Positions 1 through 7,884 of a stretch of DNA of 64,000 nucleotides are shown one piece after another. The stretch's first letter is position 1. Each line of letters starts with the position of its first letter. A program made the translations under genes and the position numbers. The DNA comes from Flavobacterium kingsejongi. GTDB taxonomy: Bacteria > Bacteroidota > Bacteroidia > Flavobacteriales > Flavobacteriaceae. The notes under the pieces are model-generated. The model saw only the letters and a list, made by a program, of their open reading frames with translations. It had not been told where the DNA came from and made no database searches. The stretch is taken from assembly GCF_003076475.1 (NCBI RefSeq), contig NZ_CP020919.1, positions 1,674,001-1,738,000 on the forward strand, in the 5' to 3' direction.

Positions 1-898
1 TGGAATTGCGTTCGTTAGTTACATAGCCTTTTTCACCATATATGTCGGTAAGGTCCAGTGCTTTTTTATATTTATCCAGGGAGAAAGGTGCTTTGGCCAT
101 TTCTGCTCTTTCTTCTGTTGAGAGTTCTTCTACTTTGTCGTAGAATCCCGGAATTGTAATATTGTTGTCTTCGTCATGCAGAGAGGCGATCATTTTTGCC
201 AGGATATTAATAGGATTGGCTACTGCACCACCATACAATCCGGAATGCAGGTCACGATTTGGTCCTGTTACTTCTACTTCTACATAACTGAGTCCGCGCA
301 AGCCGGTTGTTATGGAAGGTTGTGTATTGGAGATCATTCCGGTATCGGAGATCAGGATGACATCATTTTTTAATTTTTCCTGATTGCGTTCTACAAACCA
401 ACCCAGGCTGGCAGAACCAACTTCTTCTTCTCCTTCAATCATGAATTTCACATTGCAGGGCAGGTTTTTGGTCTGGACCATGTATTCCAATGCTTTGACA
501 TGCATGTACATCTGTCCTTTATCATCACAGGCACCACGGGCGAATATTGCACCATCAGGATGGATGTCTGTTTTTTTGATTACAGGTTCAAAAGGAGGTG
601 AGGTCCATAGTTCCACCGGATCTGGTGGTTGGACATCATAATGGCCATAAACCAGGACAGTAGGAAGATTCGGATCGATGATTTTCTCTCCGTAAACAAT
701 AGGATATCCCGGAGTATCACAGATTTCTACAAAATCACATCCTGCTTTTTCGAGGCTGGCTTTTACGGCATCTGCAGTATCGATCACATCCTGTGAATAA
801 GCACTGTCAGCACTGACAGAAGGTATTTTTAATAATTCTATTAATTCATTAAGGAAACGTTCTTTGTTTTGCTGAACGTAGTCTTTTATATTGTCCAT
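1..898 (-). CDS. M20 family dipeptidase, 3' end cut by window edge
   Basis: Reading the minus strand from the ATG at 898 gives an open frame to the window edge (about 299 residues), starting MDNIKDYVQQNKERF. It carries the M20 zinc-peptidase signatures in order: YGHYDVQP near residue 84 (metal His and Asp), ARGACDDKGQ near 120 (bridging Asp), IEGEEEVGS near 154 (catalytic Glu pair) and DLHSGLYGG, the start of the dimerisation region. There is no signal peptide, so it is probably a cytosolic dipeptidase of the M20 group seen in many Bacteroidota. The C-terminal part of the catalytic domain is outside the window. A TATTTTTG box on the minus strand (935 to 928) lies about 30 nt before the start and may be its -7 element. 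Family assignment is firm; substrate is not visible. Confidence 0.9.
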   Translation of the reverse strand, partial: MDNIKDYVQQNKERFLNELIELLKIPSVSADSAYSQDVIDTADAVKASLEKAGCDFVEICDTPGYPIVYGEKIIDPNLPTVLVYGHYDVQPPDPVELWTSPPFEPVIKKTDIHPDGAIFARGACDDKGQMYMHVKALEYMVQTKNLPCNVKFMIEGEEEVGSASLGWFVERNQEKLKNDVILISDTGMISNTQPSITTGLRGLSYVEVEVTGPNRDLHSGLYGGAVANPINILAKMIASLHDEDNNITIPGFYDKVEELSTEERAEMAKAPFSLDKYKKALDLTDIYGEKGYVTNERNS

Positions 899-972
899 TA
901 TATCGGTTTGAAATATTACTATAAAGTCAAAAATACAAAAAAAGATTTATATGAAAATTTTTGCTTTTTTAG

Positions 973-1002
973 TTTGATAATTAAAAAATAGGACTATCTT
1001 TG
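973..1002 (+). promoter_or_regulatory. Bacteroidota-type promoter of tRNA-Leu
   Basis: TTTG at 973-976 and TATCTTTG at 995-1002 are separated by 18 bp. This matches the Bacteroidota -33/-7 consensus (TTTG, TAnnTTTG). It lies about 38 bp before the tRNA, which fits a short leader. Confidence 0.75.
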
Positions 1003-1039
1003 CACCCACTTAGAGAAACAACTACTGTTTTATAAGCCT

Positions 1040-1121
1040 GCGGGTGTGGTGAAATTGGTAGACACGCCAGACTTAGGATCTGGTGCCTCACGGTGTGAAG
1101 GTTCGAGTCCTTTCACCCGCA
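1040..1121 (+). tRNA. tRNA-Leu, anticodon UAG
   Basis: An 82-nt cloverleaf with a long variable arm, as expected for class II tRNA-Leu. The acceptor arms GCGGGTG and CACCCGC pair over 7 bp, and the T arm contains GGTTCGAGTCC. The anticodon stem CCAGA/TCTGG encloses loop CTTAGGA, with anticodon TAG at 1074-1076 (reads CUA). The 3' CCA is not encoded (A then CAT). Confidence 0.97.
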
Positions 1122-1126
1122 CATCT

Positions 1127-1158
1127 AAAAGCTCCAATGGTCTATTGGGGCTTTTTTT
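1127..1158 (+). terminator. Intrinsic terminator after tRNA-Leu
   Basis: AGCTCCAAT (1130-1138) pairs with ATTGGGGCT across a 5-nt loop and is followed by a run of seven T. It ends the tRNA transcript just before the insertion sequence begins. Confidence 0.85.
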
Positions 1159-1220
1159 ATGCCTTTATTTTTCATATTACCTTTTCTATGAAATTCTGGA
1201 TCAAACGCAAAGCTTGGGGA

Positions 1221-2213
1221 TTACCCAAAAAGATTAGATAATCTAAATAAGAAGAAATCTACTTTACGCACTCCTCTAAATTGACTTCTAAATGCTTTTA
1301 CTTTAGCATTAAAAGATTCTGCTGAAGCATTTGTACTTCTATTGTCAAAATAGTTTAAGATTGACTGGTAATTAACCGTTATAGTATTTAAAAGGATATT
1401 AAAATTTTTAAACCCTGACTCCTCTACATTCCTGTACCAATGTGCCAATTTTGTCATCGCAACGTGTTTATTGTTATGATTGTTGTAAATACCTCGTAGT
1501 TGTTGGGTTAAACTGTATGCCTTTTTAATATCGGGATATAAGCCAAATAACAATTGGGCTCGTTCATTTTGTCTTTCGGTCCATTTATCGCGGGATTTAT
1601 AAAGAACATATCTACTTCTGGCGAGCAACTGTTTTACAGAGTCTCCATTAGATAAAAGATCTGGGAGATAAGTTTTTTTTTCTTTTTCCGCTTGTAATAT
1701 GAATCGATTCTCAGTATCCATCGCTTCCCAACGATATTTTATTCTAATCTCCTGTAATGCTTCTAGAGCTAATTTTTGAACATGAAATCTATCGGTAACC
1801 TGTACCGCTTTTGGAAAACATTTTTTGGAAATCAACTTCATGGAATTAGCCATGTCAAGTGTTATTTCTTGAACCCAACTTCTTTTTTTGTAATCAATTT
1901 TACAGATATGTTCAATGACCTGATCTGCCTTTGTCCCTGCAATAATAGCAACTAGGCAACCTTTTTTACCTTTAGCTTCCTTATTGGTTACAATAGTAAA
2001 AAGCTCACCCTGAGACAAGGCTACTTCATCAATTGACAAGTGGGTACCTATATTTTCAGGATAAATAATCCACTCATGTGCATGTTCACGTTGAGCCCAC
2101 GTACTAAAGGAGCTTAAATGTTTTTTGTATTGTCTTTGTAACTTTTTCCCATTGACTCCAAAGAAACTTCCAATGGTATGACAGTCAATAGCAGTTTTAT
2201 CTATTAATTTCTT
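1221..2213 (-). CDS. ISAon1-like (ISL3 family) transposase, catalytic part
   Basis: The frame is open from 2213 and reads KKLIDKTAIDCHTIGSFFGV, continuing without a stop through THLSIDEVALSQGELF to the end, about 330 codons. No ATG exists near its beginning; TTG at 2037-2039 would be the first conventional start but would cut off a conserved-looking upstream stretch. DDE signatures of the ISL3 type are visible: SIDEVAL (first Asp), TDRFHVQKLA (second Asp) and the C-terminal NASAESFNAKVKAFR (Glu). It overlaps the N-terminal frame by 17 nt. Production of the full enzyme therefore probably needs a +1 (or -2) frameshift near the T6A4G string at 2221-2211, or re-initiation. A two-part gene is how ISAon1-like elements are usually annotated, so this need not be decay. 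Confidence 0.8.
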   Translation of the reverse strand, partial: KKLIDKTAIDCHTIGSFFGVNGKKLQRQYKKHLSSFSTWAQREHAHEWIIYPENIGTHLSIDEVALSQGELFTIVTNKEAKGKKGCLVAIIAGTKADQVIEHICKIDYKKRSWVQEITLDMANSMKLISKKCFPKAVQVTDRFHVQKLALEALQEIRIKYRWEAMDTENRFILQAEKEKKTYLPDLLSNGDSVKQLLARSRYVLYKSRDKWTERQNERAQLLFGLYPDIKKAYSLTQQLRGIYNNHNNKHVAMTKLAHWYRNVEESGFKNFNILLNTITVNYQSILNYFDNRSTNASAESFNAKVKAFRSQFRGVRKVDFFLFRLSNLFG

Positions 2214-2544
2214 TTAAAAAAGCCGCAAACTCCTGAGTCATGCGGGTTCCCTTGGCAACTAGATTCCAATCTCTTTTAACGATCTCACTTGTGTCTTTAT
2301 TGGTCCAGCGACGTCTTTTGATGTGTAGATACACAAACTTCCCTCTCAAAGGAAAGTCCTGAATAGTGATCTCATCCTGGAAACCCTTTGAGATTAACTG
2401 AAGTCCATTAAATTCTGACGGAGGTTTGGCATGCTCTTCAAAGTATAGGTGTAATATTTCTTCTGCATTAGTAGAAGAAACCACTTCAAAATGGGCAACT
2501 AAAAAATCAGGAAGCATAAACTTCAATAGCTCTATAGGGGTCAT
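2197..2544 (-). CDS. ISAon1-like transposase, N-terminal region
   Basis: A 115-residue protein from ATG at 2544. It resembles the N-terminal region protein of ISAon1-type transposases: MTPIELLKFMLPDFL at the start, then a basic central segment (KRRRW) that would contact DNA, ending FAAFLKEINR. It ends inside the start of the catalytic frame, which is displaced by one base. The pair together is the length of an ordinary ISL3 transposase. Alone it lacks catalytic residues. Confidence 0.75.
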   Translation of the reverse strand: MTPIELLKFMLPDFLVAHFEVVSSTNAEEILHLYFEEHAKPPSEFNGLQLISKGFQDEITIQDFPLRGKFVYLHIKRRRWTNKDTSEIVKRDWNLVAKGTRMTQEFAAFLKEINR

Positions 2545-2616
2545 ATCAAATTCTTAGATTGCAAATTTCTGATTTTATTTTGACATTCCTCCCCAAGTTT
2601 TGTTCTTGATCCATAA

Positions 2617-3119
2617 CGGATCATTCTCAGATCGCGAAAGATTATAACGAAATGAATTTAAAAATTACTGTTTTGTCGTATTCTGATACTTTTTTGACGT
2701 ATAGGGGCAATTCTGGGAAAATTGATTTTGTAGTTTAGCGTAACTGTTTTAATAGTCAGTTAAGTTAGGGTATAGCTTACAGTTAATAGGTGATTTTTAT
2801 GAAAACCATTGGTTGTTATAATGTCCTGTAGCTATTACCTTGGTTCTTTCCATTTCAGCCATTATTATATTTAGGGGTAAATTAATAATGGCTGGGGAGG
2901 ACCTCAAATTTGACTTTCTTTTACAGTAATCTTACTTCGGATATCGGATCTTACTATAAACCACCCATTTTAGGTCTTTCCAGTGCCAAGAGCTGGTGTA
3001 TGGGTTATAGGGCTTTTGGCAGGAAAGTCTGATCAGTAGATCCCAGAGGTTTAATTTTCTACACTAAAAATCGGTTCGCTACTACTTTTACTCCTTCTAC
3101 TACTATTATTTTTATGCGC
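2617..3119. other. Gene-free interval downstream of the IS
   Basis: About 500 bp with no convincing reading frame on either strand. It contains one strong inverted repeat (listed separately) and a pyrimidine-rich stretch near 3082-3118. No gene remnant could be recognised by eye. Confidence 0.5.
2856..2894. repeat. Perfect 12-bp inverted repeat, 15-bp loop
   Basis: CAGCCATTATTA at 2856-2867 is the exact reverse complement of TAATAATGGCTG at 2883-2894. No T-run follows on either strand, so it is not a standard intrinsic terminator. It could be a remnant of mobile DNA, a protein-binding site or an RNA hairpin. Confidence 0.6.
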
Positions 3120-3149
3120 TTTGGTTTCGGCCTAAAATGAATAACTTTG
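3120..3149 (+). promoter_or_regulatory. Bacteroidota-type promoter of nagA
   Basis: TTTG at 3120-3123 and TAACTTTG at 3142-3149 with an 18-bp spacer, the same spacing as the tRNA-Leu promoter. The nagA ATG is about 30 bp downstream, implying a short leader. Confidence 0.7.
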
Positions 3150-3179
3150 ACGTACTAACCACCATGAACGTTCGCAACT

Positions 3180-4310
3180 ATGCAAAAAGCATTAATCAAT
3201 AGCATTCTACTATCGGGAGGCAATTATTACTATGACCAGGCAGTAATTCTTCGTTCCGGGATTATTGAAAACGTAATTCCTGAGGCTGAGGTTCCGGATG
3301 AGATGATCCGGATAGATCTGAAAGGTGACTGGCTCTGTCCTGGATTTATAGACCTTCAGGTTATGGGAGCCGGAGGGGCACTTTTCGGCGGAGTACCTTC
3401 TGTGGAGTATCTTGCAATTATGGAGCACGAATTGTTGCGACAGGGCGTCACGACTTTTTTACCTACAGTATCGACGAATGCTCCTGAAATTATGGAGCAG
3501 GCAATAGCGTCGGCTGTGGCCTATCGGAAAGTGGCAATCGGAAATTTCTTAGGATTACATTTGGAAGGCCCCTATATTAATCCGAAATATCGTGGGGCAC
3601 ATCCGGAATCATTGATCCATAAGGCTTCTATATCGGAAGTAAAAAATAGGATAAGGAATGCTGCGGGAGAAATCAAAATGATAACCCTGGCACCGGAACT
3701 TCAAGATGCTGATGTGCTTGATTTTTTACAACATCAAAAAATTGTAGTAGCAATTGGGCATAGTGGCGCAACATATGAAGAAGCCATTGCGTTTTTCTCA
3801 GGTGAAATAAAAACAGCCACCCATCTTTTTAACGGAATGGCCCCAATGCATCACCGAACCCCCGGACTCATTCCTGCAATCTTTAGGGAGCGGCCATTTA
3901 CGAGCATTGTAGCGGATGGAATTCATGTTTCGTTTGCCATGCTTGAACTCGCCAAAAAACTTTTGGGTGACCGGTTGTATCTTATCTCTGATGCTGCTAC
4001 GCTAACAACTACCGGTATTTATCAGCATACTTTTAAAGGCGATCATTATGTAACAGTTGCTGAAAATGGACAAGAAGTCCTTTCTGGATCTGCATTGACC
4101 ATGTTGCGTGCCCTACAGAATTGCGTGATCCATGCTGGGATTGCATTACCGGAAGCGGTAAATATGGCCACTCTATATCCGGCACAAGTCCTGGGATTAG
4201 CAACCGAGATAGGACTGATCGCACCCGGTTATGCTGCCAACTTAGTCGCCTTTGACCAGCACTATAACTGTAGTGCTGTATTTTTTAAAGGCAATCTTGT
4301 GGAGGCATAA
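3180..4310 (+). CDS. nagA: N-acetylglucosamine-6-phosphate deacetylase
   Basis: A 376-residue cytosolic amidohydrolase that removes the acetyl group from GlcNAc-6-phosphate, the step feeding amino-sugar breakdown or cell-wall recycling. The family landmarks are in place: PGFIDLQ near 54-60, HLEGPYI with metal-binding Glu129, GHSGATYEEA with His194, ATHLFNGM with His215, ADGIHV at 245-250 and LISDAAT with catalytic Asp271. Length is normal for NagA. It stands alone: no nagB or GlcNAc transporter lies beside it. A nearby ATG at 3164 is out of frame; the ATG at 3180 is used. A strong TTTG/TAACTTTG promoter precedes it. Confidence 0.95.
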   Translation: MQKALINSILLSGGNYYYDQAVILRSGIIENVIPEAEVPDEMIRIDLKGDWLCPGFIDLQVMGAGGALFGGVPSVEYLAIMEHELLRQGVTTFLPTVSTNAPEIMEQAIASAVAYRKVAIGNFLGLHLEGPYINPKYRGAHPESLIHKASISEVKNRIRNAAGEIKMITLAPELQDADVLDFLQHQKIVVAIGHSGATYEEAIAFFSGEIKTATHLFNGMAPMHHRTPGLIPAIFRERPFTSIVADGIHVSFAMLELAKKLLGDRLYLISDAATLTTTGIYQHTFKGDHYVTVAENGQEVLSGSALTMLRALQNCVIHAGIALPEAVNMATLYPAQVLGLATEIGLIAPGYAANLVAFDQHYNCSAVFFKGNLVEA

Positions 4311-4336
4311 AAAAAGAGCAGTATCCTGCCCTTTTA
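4306..4336 (-). terminator. Terminator between convergent nagA and lipoprotein gene
   Basis: On the minus strand AAAAGGGCAG pairs with CTGCTCTTTT (one G-U pair) and is followed by a seven-T run, so it ends the lipoprotein transcript. On the plus strand the same stem has one mismatch and only a short T-run, so it may also serve nagA weakly. Confidence 0.7.
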
Positions 4337-4359
4337 AACTGTAATTCTATTAATGTTCC

Positions 4360-4851
4360 TTAGATTAAAGGGCGTAATGAATTGCTGTATGTAATTTTAT
4401 AAGGACTGGCGGAATTGGTATAGTCCTTCATGATATAAATGAATTTGTATTCTTTTGCTTTTTCAGCTTCAATTATAAATTCCTGTTTCTTGTAGCGGTC
4501 AATAATTTTAGTATCCAGTGTATTTTCAATGCGTACTTTATTAGCAACACCCGAAGACATATTGCTGATCAGTTGATTATTGAATAAGGAGCCTTTTTCA
4601 TTTGATACACTAAACTCTTCTCCCTGGTATTTATTGGTAAATATAATCACAGAGTAGTTGGCGGCGGTAGCATTGATTTTTTTTAGAAAATTGCTTTTCT
4701 GGGTGTCGGAAACCTTTTTGAAATCATCACGGTATTGCTCGGTATACAACAGGCTGGCTTCTTTTGAATCGGGCGATGTTGAGATCGTCTTTTTTGCAGT
4801 ATGGCACATCGTGAATAGTGCGATAAAAAAGAGCAGGCATAATTTCTTCAT
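4360..4851 (-). CDS. Small lipoprotein of unknown function
   Basis: A 163-residue protein with a short hydrophobic leader ending in a lipobox-like LFTMC (Cys16), so it is probably a lipoprotein. The mature part is polar and lysine-rich, begins with a low-complexity Ser/Thr linker and has no motif I recognise. It is convergent with nagA and is followed by the terminator at 4306-4336. No functional partner is evident. Confidence 0.65.
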   Translation of the reverse strand: MKKLCLLFFIALFTMCHTAKKTISTSPDSKEASLLYTEQYRDDFKKVSDTQKSNFLKKINATAANYSVIIFTNKYQGEEFSVSNEKGSLFNNQLISNMSSGVANKVRIENTLDTKIIDRYKKQEFIIEAEKAKEYKFIYIMKDYTNSASPYKITYSNSLRPLI

Positions 4852-4938
4852 AAGAGGACTTTTAGTTATGATTTTAAAATTAAAAGAAACCGTTGCAAAT
4901 CGCTATTCTTTTATGATTCTACAATTTAATTTTAACAA

Positions 4939-4970
4939 AAAAGCCTTCCCGCGAAGGAAGGCTTTAAAAA
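4939..4970 (-). terminator. Intrinsic terminator of the secreted amylase gene
   Basis: On the minus strand AAAGCCTTCC pairs with GGAAGGCTTT and is followed by TTTTTTG. It is placed directly after the stop of the amylase gene ending at 4994. Confidence 0.85.
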
Positions 4971-4993
4971 AAAGAACCAATTAACTAACTCAA

Positions 4994-7819
4994 CTATTGT
5001 TTTACTATTTTTAGTGTTGCCACATTATTATCAGCATCTGTTACCTTGACAAGGTAGAGGCCTTGTGCTACATCATCAAATGAAAATGCATGACGGGCTT
5101 CGAAATTTCCTTTGTATTCTTTGGCCAGTTGTCCCTGTATCGTATATAACGAAACCTGGTTTACGGCTTTCGTGAGATAAAAAGAAGCCGAGGCTGGATT
5201 GGGATACAGGCTGATTGCAGGTTGCGCTATGAATTGTTCATTCCCCAAAACAGCGGCCTGGTTCCCATAGATTTTATACTCGCCCGGTTGTAGGGTAACT
5301 GTAGTTACAGTACTACTGATGGTGGTATTGTCCAGGAGATTGTACCAGGTTCCGGTGATAGGGAAATTGGTGTTTACAGTTTTGGAGGTTAGGTCAAAAT
5401 TGGCCAGCACAATTACATTTTTCAACTGATCTGCCGCCAGGGCAGCATTGCTGATCTCAATTCGGGGTAATAAATTTCCTGAAGTGATGGTAAAGGTAGG
5501 GGAATCGAATACCGGGTTGTTTTGGCGCAATGCGTTTATCGCAGCCCAGGAATTGTAAATCGCCATACGGTCGGGATTGCTACTGTATCCATTTTCAAAT
5601 GGAATGGGTTTAGGGCTGGTACGACAATCATTATTAATCGTCCCATTTTCACATTCATTGATGGAATGGTCATAACCGAGTTCTCCAAATTGCCAAATCA
5701 TTTTTGGGCCTGGTATTGTCAGCAGTACTGCTCCAATGGCTTTCATTCTGTTCAGGGCTGTGGTTAGTGTCCTCACATTGTAAACAGGTGCCGTTGTAGA
5801 AGCATTCCCATATTGCAGGTTTTTGAACATCAGGCGTTCTTCATCATGGCTTTCGGCGTATCCGACCAGGCGGGGAGCGGTAAATCCGCGGTTTTCAAAA
5901 TCCATGCTGTTGAAATTACTGTTGGAAGCATAGCCCATACTATTTTGATTGTAAGGATCGGTGGTTTTACCCCAGAGCATAATTCCTTTGCCTTCATTCA
6001 CCCTATAGTTGGCCCATTCTGTTTCTTCCGTAGCTGATCCTCCAATACCCAAATGTTCGAAGATAATATAGAAGTTGGGATCAATAGCCCATTGTATATC
6101 GGCATATTGCTTCAATACAGCCACACGATCGGCATTATAATTATTGGTACACGCTTCGTTATTGGTACAATTTTGTGTAAATCCTTTGGTAAGATCCCAA
6201 CGGAAACCATCGATTTTAAATTCGTTCATCCAGTGTTCGATAGTACGCTGTACATAGTATTGTGTTGCGGCTGATTGGTGATTCAAATCGGAACCTACAC
6301 TATAACTGTGCGTAGCGACAACATTGCAATAAGGATTCTGTGCGGTAGGATCTCCAAAACCATCTCCATCGGGATCATTCATCCACATGCGTACCAATGG
6401 GGAACGACCGTAAACATGATTCAACGCCACATCAAGGATTACTGCGATACCATTTTCGTGGCAAAGGTCAATAAATTGCTTCATTGAATCGGCTGTTCCA
6501 TAAGCTTTGTCCAAAGCCAGGTGAAATGCGGTATTGTAGCCCCAGGAATTGTTACCTTCAAATTCCATTACCGGCATGATCTCAATCGCATTGATTTTAA
6601 GATTTTTGAAGTATTCTATTTGTGCACTTAAAGAGGTCCAGGTCTTCTGGCTGTTGAAATCCCGGATTAACAATTCATAAATAACCAGTTTTTCTTTCGA
6701 AGGGCGGATGAAGTTACTTACCTGCCAGTTGTAGGCCGCCTGATTGGTTTTTAAAACCGAAACATCAAAAGACTGGCCTGCGGGATAAACGGGCACATTA
6801 GGATAGGTAGCTGCTGTAATATAAGGATCGTCATAAGGGGAGAGAATCAGGGTAGAATACGGATCTGCAGTTTTGATTCCGTCATTTGTACGGTATTGAA
6901 AAGTATAATCTGTTCCTGGTGTGAAGCCTGTAATTTCCATCCAATACAGATCCGGGTTAGCGGTGTCTTTTTTCATTAGGTAGGCGTTGGACAGTTGCCA
7001 GTTGTTAAAACTTCCCAGTACATGCACATACGATTTTAGCGGAGCATAGAGTACAAGGGTTGCTTTTGTAGCGTCGGCAGCGTTGTAATTAATTCCCTGG
7101 CGCATACCAGCAGGAAGTGCCTGAGCCTGGACAACAGGGGTAGTGATGGCTGCATAGGTTTTAGAAAGTACTGTACCGGAAGCTGGTTCTGTAGCAGTAA
7201 GTTCAAAGGCAGCATCAGTATTCATGGTATAGTTATGGCTGAATGTAGTAGTGCCATTTGTAGTAGCAACATTTACTCCATTCACTTTCAGTACCCAGTT
7301 CGCTGCCAGGGATGATGATGCGGTAATAGGAAGTATGCTTCCTGCATTGACAATCGTAGTACTGCCTTGTGCAGGATTGGAAGCTGTAATTTGAAAAGTA
7401 CCTACTTCAAGGTAAATATCCTGTGATTTTTTATCTCCGTTCGCATTTTTGGCTTTGACCAATAAACCGATTTTTCCAATACCAGTACGGTTATAAAAAG
7501 TGGTAGGGACAATGGTTTTAGTATAGGTGTCGTTGGCTGCATTATAGGTAAACTTATTCGTTTCCGACGAATTTTCCCAGCTGCCATTGGTTGGGCAGTC
7601 GATACTGTTAGTATCATTAAGGTCATAGGACCAGCTCCATAGGTAGAGCGCATTTCCGGTAATACCCCAGGCAGCTTCATTGACGCTACTGCCGTTGATA
7701 GTAAGGGTGACTGACTGCGTTTCATCAAAGGAGGCGGGGGTAGCATTATAGGTCACGGTTTGGACCTGTGCCCATCCAAAGAAGGAAACCAGACAAAGTA
7801 AAAAAGTAATTTTTTTCAT
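4994..7819 (-). CDS. Secreted GH13 alpha-amylase with T9SS sorting domain
   Basis: A 941-residue extracellular starch hydrolase. Layout: Sec signal peptide (1 to about 18, ending GWAQ); a beta-rich N-terminal region with Ig-like segments to about 235; a CBM48-like segment around 250-330 (VHVLGSFNNW); the GH13 barrel from about 376; and a C-terminal T9SS type A sorting domain over the last 80 or so residues (ISLYPNPASASFYL, ending TLKIVKQ). Catalytic residues are visible: DVALNH at 463-468, nucleophile Asp542 in GFRWDL, acid/base Glu588 in IIFEHLG and stabiliser Asp659 in ESHDEER. It is the last gene of the susCDE arm but is separated from susE by a terminator, so it may be made in smaller amounts. 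The export route is inferred from the C-terminal domain. Confidence 0.92.
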   Translation of the reverse strand: MKKITFLLCLVSFFGWAQVQTVTYNATPASFDETQSVTLTINGSSVNEAAWGITGNALYLWSWSYDLNDTNSIDCPTNGSWENSSETNKFTYNAANDTYTKTIVPTTFYNRTGIGKIGLLVKAKNANGDKKSQDIYLEVGTFQITASNPAQGSTTIVNAGSILPITASSSLAANWVLKVNGVNVATTNGTTTFSHNYTMNTDAAFELTATEPASGTVLSKTYAAITTPVVQAQALPAGMRQGINYNAADATKATLVLYAPLKSYVHVLGSFNNWQLSNAYLMKKDTANPDLYWMEITGFTPGTDYTFQYRTNDGIKTADPYSTLILSPYDDPYITAATYPNVPVYPAGQSFDVSVLKTNQAAYNWQVSNFIRPSKEKLVIYELLIRDFNSQKTWTSLSAQIEYFKNLKINAIEIMPVMEFEGNNSWGYNTAFHLALDKAYGTADSMKQFIDLCHENGIAVILDVALNHVYGRSPLVRMWMNDPDGDGFGDPTAQNPYCNVVATHSYSVGSDLNHQSAATQYYVQRTIEHWMNEFKIDGFRWDLTKGFTQNCTNNEACTNNYNADRVAVLKQYADIQWAIDPNFYIIFEHLGIGGSATEETEWANYRVNEGKGIMLWGKTTDPYNQNSMGYASNSNFNSMDFENRGFTAPRLVGYAESHDEERLMFKNLQYGNASTTAPVYNVRTLTTALNRMKAIGAVLLTIPGPKMIWQFGELGYDHSINECENGTINNDCRTSPKPIPFENGYSSNPDRMAIYNSWAAINALRQNNPVFDSPTFTITSGNLLPRIEISNAALAADQLKNVIVLANFDLTSKTVNTNFPITGTWYNLLDNTTISSTVTTVTLQPGEYKIYGNQAAVLGNEQFIAQPAISLYPNPASASFYLTKAVNQVSLYTIQGQLAKEYKGNFEARHAFSFDDVAQGLYLVKVTDADNNVATLKIVKQ

Positions 7820-7834
7820 ATAGGGGTGGGGATT

Positions 7835-7864
7835 TAAAAAAGGGCTGTTAAGTAACAGCCCTTT
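7835..7864 (-). terminator. Internal terminator between susE and the amylase gene
   Basis: A perfect 12-bp stem on the minus strand, AAAGGGCTGTTA with TAACAGCCCTTT, with a 2-nt gap and a continuous T-run after it. It sits in the 65-bp gap between the susE stop and the amylase start, so it probably attenuates the downstream gene. Confidence 0.85.
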
Positions 7865-7884
7865 GGTTTTAAATGTATTCTATA

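Larger units (their letters stand above)
1194..2616 (-). mobile_element. ISL3-type insertion sequence, ISAon1-like
   Basis: An element of about 1.42 kb bounded by imperfect terminal inverted repeats at 1197-1220 and 2590-2613 (20 of 24 positions match, starting TGGATCAA and ending CTTGGGGA inwards). Two further matching bases lie outside on each side. It holds two overlapping minus-strand frames, the N-terminal and catalytic parts of an ISL3-like transposase. The catalytic stop codon abuts the left repeat directly. I see no 8-bp target duplication in the flanks (TGAAATTC against TAACGGAT), so either the true ends lie a few bases off or the duplication has been lost. It sits immediately downstream of the tRNA-Leu terminator. 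Confidence 0.8.
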
